In this document: piece by piece, positions 58,001-64,000 of the stretch | Layout: every line of letters begins with the position of its first letter | How positions within the stretch are numbered: the stretch's first letter is position 1 | The notes under the pieces: generated by a model | Told to the model about the DNA's origin: nothing | Database searches by the model: none | Seen by the model: the letters and a program-made list of their open reading frames with translations, nothing else | From: Stromatinia cepivora | Lineage: Eukaryota > Ascomycota > Leotiomycetes > Helotiales > Sclerotiniaceae | Reading direction: 5' to 3' | DNA length: 64,000 nt | Assembly: GCA_014898415.1 (NCBI GenBank) | Contig: RCTD01000011.1 | Coordinates: 124,001-188,000 of the forward strand | Made by a program: the position numbers and the translations under genes

Positions 58001-61000
58001 GAATATATAAAGTAAATTGATTTTAAAAGGATTTTTTATTTGATAATTTTAATAAAAAAAGATTATTTTTAAAAGTTTTATTAGAATTAAAAGAATAAAA
58101 GTTTTTTATTGAATGGAATCGATTAAAATTAAAGATTTATTTTGATTATTTTAAAATTAAAGATTGATATAAATAAAACTAAAAGTAAAATGTTTTTATT
58201 AATTTTATTTTGTTAATATATTTTTGATTTCTGATAATGGTAATTAATTTATTTTATAATTCTTTAATTAAAATATATTTCAATTTTAGATTAAAAAGTT
58301 TTATGAAAATATATATATAATATATATATAAAATATCTATTATAATTTGTTTTTTAATAATATAATAATTCATTATTTTATTCAATTAATAATATATTTA
58401 TTATTTATTAAAGAATATTATTTCTTTTCAAATTAATAATTCAAATTATAAAAATAGTTTTTTAATTTCTATAAAGAATTTAAGATTGTTTTAAAATTAT
58501 CAAAAATTGAATTGTTATTATTTGAAATAAATTTTATATTATAATTAATTCTATAATAATAAAATATAAATTTATTTAAAATAAATATATAAAAATAAGT
58601 TTTTTTTTAAAAAATCAAAATAATAATTTTTCTTTTTTTATTTATTAATATTTATAATTATAAATTTTGAAATTAATATAATCATTTAAAAATAAAGAAA
58701 TTAGTATATATAAAGAATATTTGATATAATAATTATTTTCAATTATTCTTGAATATTAGATTTCTTTTTATTATTATTATGATAAAATACTAAAGTAATT
58801 TTTATAATAATTATTTTATCAAAAAATTTATTTTTTTATTAAATTTTAAAAAAGTTTTTGTTTTTATAATATTTTTTTAGAAATCTAAAATTATCGAAAA
58901 TAAATTTATAAATTCTGAAAATAAGATTTTATATAAAATTATAAAAAAGAAATATTTAATCTTTTTTATTTTTTACATTGATTTTTATAATAAATTTATA
59001 TATAATATAAAACTTTATAAAATTATATTTTTTTATTTTTTTATTTCTTTTTTGTATAAAATATTTAATTATATATTTATTTAGAAATTTGATAAGAATT
59101 GAAAAATTGAAATAAGAAATATAATAAATTATATTTGTTTTTATTGAAGTATTATTTAAATTTATATTTTTCGATTAAAAATAAACCAAATTTTTTTTCA
59201 AATAATCATTCAAATTCTTTTTAGATTTTATTATAATATTATTTAACAAAATGAATTATATTGTTGTTTTTAACAAAATAATCGATTTTGGAAAAATTGA
59301 ATATTTTATAAAACTTTTAATTTTTAATTTAATCTTTTATTTCATTTATAAAACCTTTTATAAAATCAATAATATTCATAAAATAATTAAATTATTATTT
59401 AAAAATATTATATTTTTCTTTAATTTCAAGAGTTTTAATAAATATAAATATTTCGATTTTATTATTAAAAGAATAGTTCTTATATTAAATAAGGAAAAGA
59501 ATATTATTATTATTAAAATAGAAAGTTATAATTTGATTAAATCCTTTTTTAGATAATATATCAAAATTTAAATAAAAGTTTGTATAAATAATAAAATGAA
59601 TATAAATAAAAAATTGATAATTTTAAATTAAATTATTAAAAAGATTAAATTTAAAAGAAAAATATTGAATTATTTAAATATTGTTTAAGAATTGTTCATA
59701 AATTATTTAAAAATAAAATTAATAATATAATAAGTTTTTCAAAAAAAATTCAAATATCTTTTTTTTAAGGATTATAAGGTTTATTTTGTTGAATTTTTTA
59801 ATTAATAATTAGAAATTCATAATAATAATTTTTTTTGGTTTTATTATATTTGTTTTCTTCTTTTGATTTTATATTATTTTATAATTGAATAAAAAATAAT
59901 TCTTGATTATTTGTTATCTTTTATTTGGAAAATTATAGATATTTAAAAATTTGATTTTTTTGATTTATTTATTTATATAAATCTTTAAGATTATTATTTA
60001 TAAAGAAATCTAAATACAAAATATATTTTTTTAAAATAAATATATATATAAATTCTATCAAATAAAATATTATTCATTTTTTCAAATATATATAAAAAAA
60101 AATCTAATAATTTTTTGGTCATTTTATAAAATCTATATTATTTAAAAATAAGTTTTATATTATAAAATATATCGATTTTTGATTAAAGATTATAATATAG
60201 AATTATATTTTTAATTTAAATATTCTTATTTAATATTTTGTAATCAAGATTATATTGAAATTTATTATCTTTTTTGCAATATTATTCATAAAAAATTACT
60301 TTTTCAATATTTTCATTTAGTATTTTTAATTATTATACTGTAATAATTTCTTGATTAAAGACCCTTCAAATTATATATATAATTTCAAAGAATAATCATT
60401 TATAGATCAATCCAAATAATATTTTGTTTATTGATTTGTAAATCAAAATACAATTAATAAATCATATTATTCTTAATCATTCAAATCATTTATATTCCTT
60501 TTATAATAAATAAAAAAATGCTTTTATAATAAAATAATGATTTTTTATTATTATTTTATTGATTTATAAATAATAAATTGATATTCTGATTTTATTGATT
60601 TTATATTTTTTATAATAAATAAGTATAATATTTTTATTTTCAGATTTTTTATTTATAATACTTTCTTCAAAAAGATTATAATAATAGATTATTTTATAAA
60701 GGAATTTAACAATTATTTTCAAAATAATATTCTATAAAACTTGAATTTCTCTTTAATTATTTAGATCTTTTTATAAAACAATGAAGTATTTGAATTTATA
60801 ATTATTAAATATTTTTATAATATTTATATTGATTTTATATCAAATATTTTAAATTCAAATAATAATTATTAATTCATTTATTTGTTTTGATAATCTGAAT
60901 TAATAAATGAAATAAAAAGTCATTTAATTTTTTATATTTTTATATATTCTATTTTACTAATAATAATTATATATTTTAATATATAATGATTTTAGATTTT

Positions 61001-63529
61001 TGTAATCCAATTCTTTATATATTCAAATTATAATTTTTGTTTTTTCGATTAGATTATTATTTATTATTATATAGATAAAAAGCAATCCGTTTTTTTTGAA
61101 TTTTGAATAAATGATGATCTTTTATATAAAAATTAAAAGTTTTCTTTTTAAAAACTTATTCATTCTTTATTAATATATTTTTAAATTTTGGTAATATAAT
61201 AATTTATTAAATAATCATTTATATTCTTTTATTTCTACTTTTCAAAATTTAAAATGATTTTAAAATTTTAGAATTATTTATATTTATTATCAGATTTGTC
61301 TATAACAAATTTAGATTTATAATAATTGAATTATTAATATCTTCCTTATATTCCTTATGAATATTATTCGAAATAATTTGTAATTATATAATAAAGTATT
61401 TATAATAATATTTTTGTTTTTAAGAATATATTTAATATCAAAATCGAAAAATCTAATTTAAATAATCTATTTTATAATTAAAATATTAAATAGATTTATA
61501 ATTACTTTATTTCATTAAATTATAAGTACATTTTCAATTACTTTATTTAATTAAATTATAAATATATTTATATTAGTTTTTAAAAAGAAATGAATATTAT
61601 AAAGATCCCTTTTATATTTTTATAAAATTTTAAATATTCTTTTATATTCTTTTTTAATAATATTATAATTTCGTTCAATATAATTCTATATATTATTTTT
61701 ATATTCAAGAATGATACAAGGTTTATTATTATATATTTGAATCAAAACAATGCTTTATTTTATCAAATTAATATTGATAACAAATATAATAATTCCGATT
61801 CTAAATAAATAAATCAATAAAAGAAGAATTGAAATCGAAGGTAATTTGTTTTTCAACAAGATTATTATAATATTATAATTAAGAATCCAAATGAATATTC
61901 ATTTTTAATAATATATAAAGAGATTTTATAATAATAACGAAATTCTTCATTTAAAAAGAATAAAAAATATATACTTCAAAAAACATTCTAATTTTATAAT
62001 TATTCGAACAAAATAACTATTTAAATATTTTAATGATTTTAATAATATTAGGATTTCTTTTTTCAGAATTGATATAATAATTTGTAATTTAGATTTCATT
62101 ATAATACTATTTAGATTTGATATTGATAATATATTTTGTATATTTAATATGTTTTATTATAATATTCAAATTTTTCAAATATTCAATAACGAATTTCCTT
62201 AATCGAGATTCAACTTCAATTTCATTATGTTAAATTCTAAAACCTTTAATTTTAATATTATTTAAATAAGATATAATAATATTAAATATAATATTTTATA
62301 ATATCTTTAATACAATCCTTACAAATTGAATAATCGAATTAATAATCTTTTATAATAAAATAATTAATTTTATCAAATCAAAAGAGATTATAATAATAAT
62401 GATATTTCTATTCTTTTTATTTAAAGATATTTGATTATGTTCGGAAAAGAAATCAATCAAAAATATTAATAAATATTGAATCATTTATTCAACAATTTCC
62501 TTTAAATTTGAAAGTATATTTATATTTTATAAAATTATAATATTTACTTTTGTTATTATAATAATAATACAATATTTATTAATTTCATTTTTTGTAATTA
62601 GATATCAAAGATTTCGATATGATTTTTTTTCTTTCTTTAATATATTTTATTTAATATAATCTTTTATTATTTTGATAATTATTCATAAAAAAAAGTTTAA
62701 GAAATACAAAATCAAAAGTTTATCAAATTTTATAAATATTATCTTGATAATTCATAATAAAACAATTAAAGATTTAATATTATTAATTTTAATTTAATTA
62801 AAGATTAATACTATTTTTCGATTCTATAATAATATAAGAAAAAGTTCCTTTTTATATTTTCAAAATATATCTTTAATATCCAATTATATTAAATATTCTT
62901 ATATCAATCGAAAACCTTTAAATCTAATATTAAAATATAATATCAAATATTTTGAAAAGAAATCTGATAATTAATATATAAAATATTTTGTATATTTCAA
63001 TTCTTATTGGTTAGAATTATCTCTTAGGATTTTTTTATGGATATACTTTATTTTGTTTTTTTTTTATTATATATATCATTAATTAAAATAAGAATTTCGG
63101 TTTTAATATCAATTAATTTTTTTCAAATATTATTTTCTATTTTAAGTTTTTTCAAATCGAAATGAATATTATTAATAACAAAATATTTCTGAAATCTTTT
63201 TAATTCTGAATCTTTAATATTATTGAATATATCTTCGATATCAAAATCAAAATTAATTTGAATGATATCAGTATTGAATTCTATAGAATTTCAAATAATT
63301 TTAAAATTTGGAATATCAATTAAAAGTTTTGGAAAATGATTTTTAATGAATTTTTCGAATTTTCCTTTATTTTTAGTAATATTTGGGATTTTTAAAGGAT
63401 CATTAGTGTAATCCTTAGGATTTGTATCATTTATTCTTTTTCTGGTTTTTAAAGATCAATTTTTATAATATTTGTTTTATATTTTAATTTAATTGTTGAA
63501 TAATTAGTTTTATTAATACTATTATTATC

Positions 63530-63900
63530 GATAATCTATATAACATATTTATTTTCTTTATATTCAAAATCAATCTTTTTTATAAATAAATATAGTATTT
63601 TTAATAACAACAAACCTTTAATATTATTTAGAATAAAGATATCAATAATATTTTTAATTCTTTCAAAATTGATTTCTATATTTTTAATCAATTTATATAA
63701 AATAATAATATTTTTATCAAAAATGATCATTATTGTTTTATATTTGTATATTATAAATCTTAGCTAATTCTTTTATAATTTTCAAGTTTATCATATTGAT
63801 TATCGATTTTGAATTAATAATATTATTAATTTTAACATTTTTATTTATAAGGGTTATAATAATAAATATATTGTATATCTTTTTTGATTAATAATTAAAA
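63530..63900 (-). mobile_element. Retropepsin relic of an LTR retrotransposon
   Basis: On the minus strand near 63,840-63,750 a frame reads VKINNIINSKSIINMINLK then IIKELAKIYNIQI. This has the retroviral-type aspartic protease pattern, with the catalytic D-S-G present as N-S-K (GAT to AAT, GGG to AAA). The next frame (63,730-63,536) reads NNIKGLLLLKILYLFIKKID then FEYKENKYVI, like the C-terminal protease block. It points to another gypsy-type element running toward lower coordinates. I could not read its RT. Confidence 0.5.
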
Positions 63901-64000
63901 AAAGTATTTGAATAATTAATAATTGTTAAAATTGTTATAACTTTTTCAATAGAAATTTTTGAATTTCTGAAGAATTCTTTTTGTTTTTTGATATTTGTAA

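Larger units (their letters stand above)
32390..64000. other. AT-rich, RIP-degraded repeat block without intact genes
   Basis: About 31.6 kb are dominated by A and T, with only isolated GC-containing islands. Long frames are few, and almost all translate to Ile/Asn/Lys/Tyr/Phe-rich low complexity. Where homology can be read, the differences are C-to-T and G-to-A: TGG and CAA/CAG codons became stops, GAT became AAT and GGG became AAA. This is the known signature of repeat-induced point mutation acting on both strands. The recognisable elements are listed separately. The parts where I see no identifiable element are roughly 35,156-37,078, 37,791-38,684, 38,800-40,113, 41,943-42,980, 52,000-53,720 and 54,000-63,520. 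That does not mean they are unique sequence. Confidence 0.85.

Noticed and set aside
59251..59556. 101-codon frame on +
   Set aside because: Its composition is that of the surrounding AT-rich DNA and I see no motif; probably chance.
32390..64000. Mitochondrial or plasmid origin of the AT-rich half
   Set aside because: No mitochondrial gene or RNA is readable, and the block carries nuclear retroelements with RIP-type mutations, joined directly to rac1.
1..64000. CRISPR arrays, operons, ribosome-binding sites
   Set aside because: The gene structure is eukaryotic, with spliceosomal introns. The tandem repeats seen have no spacers.
32390..64000. Telomeric TTAGGG arrays at the window end
   Set aside because: I found no TTAGGG or CCCTAA runs, so a telomere is not shown here.

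Overview
The window comes from a filamentous ascomycete (Pezizomycotina). Genes are intron-rich, with short GT-AG introns of about 50-100 nt. The gene set is typical of such fungi: Mix17, Lrp1, Coq4, Shy1/SURF1, CENP-T, Cms1, Nop6, Rac1 and a CFEM protein. The second half is AT-rich DNA degraded by C-to-T and G-to-A transitions, the signature of repeat-induced point mutation (RIP). A Leotiomycete (Sclerotiniaceae-like) host is my guess from general character only.

Region 1-32,390 is ordinary, gene-dense DNA with 18 protein-coding genes that I reconstructed exon by exon: Mix17/CHCHD2-like (-), Lrp1/C1D (-), ketopantoate-reductase-like (+), PDCD5-like (+), Coq4 (-), SET-domain methyltransferase (+), CPSF6-like RRM protein (-), Sss1/Sec61-gamma (+), DCAF11-like WD40 protein (+), double-telobox Myb protein (-), DUF7704-type membrane protein (+), UBX protein (-), Shy1/SURF1 (+), CENP-T (-), Cms1 (+), GPI-type CFEM protein (+), Nop6 (+) and Rac1 (-). 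Except for the 5' part of the ketopantoate-reductase-like gene, the exon sums are in frame and the reconstructed C-termini match the families. The genes are housekeeping, nuclear or mitochondrial, and no secondary-metabolite cluster is present. Neighbours are often divergent or tail-to-tail; SURF1 and CENP-T stop codons are only 19 nt apart.

Region 32,390-64,000 changes abruptly to very AT-rich sequence with no intact gene. It is a graveyard of RIP-mutated mobile elements, several still recognisable from decayed translations: a Fot1/pogo-type DNA transposon with 42-bp terminal inverted repeats (40,114-41,942); a Ty3/gypsy pol relic on + (RT, RNase H, integrase, from about 43,260); a complete Ty1/copia element on - (45,056-51,694) inserted inside the gypsy integrase with a 5-bp target duplication; and a retropepsin relic on - near the right edge (63.5-63.9 kb). 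Between these lie a long inverted duplication (33,690-35,155 against 37,222-37,790) whose less mutated arm serves as an empty site for two nested insertions, a TG...CA solo-LTR-like element (32,655-32,997), a family of short hairpin-bearing repeats starting TRTCACRGG, a perfect 13-bp x 17 minisatellite and a 57-bp tandem repeat. The block could be an AT isochore, pericentromere or subtelomere; the sequence alone does not decide which.
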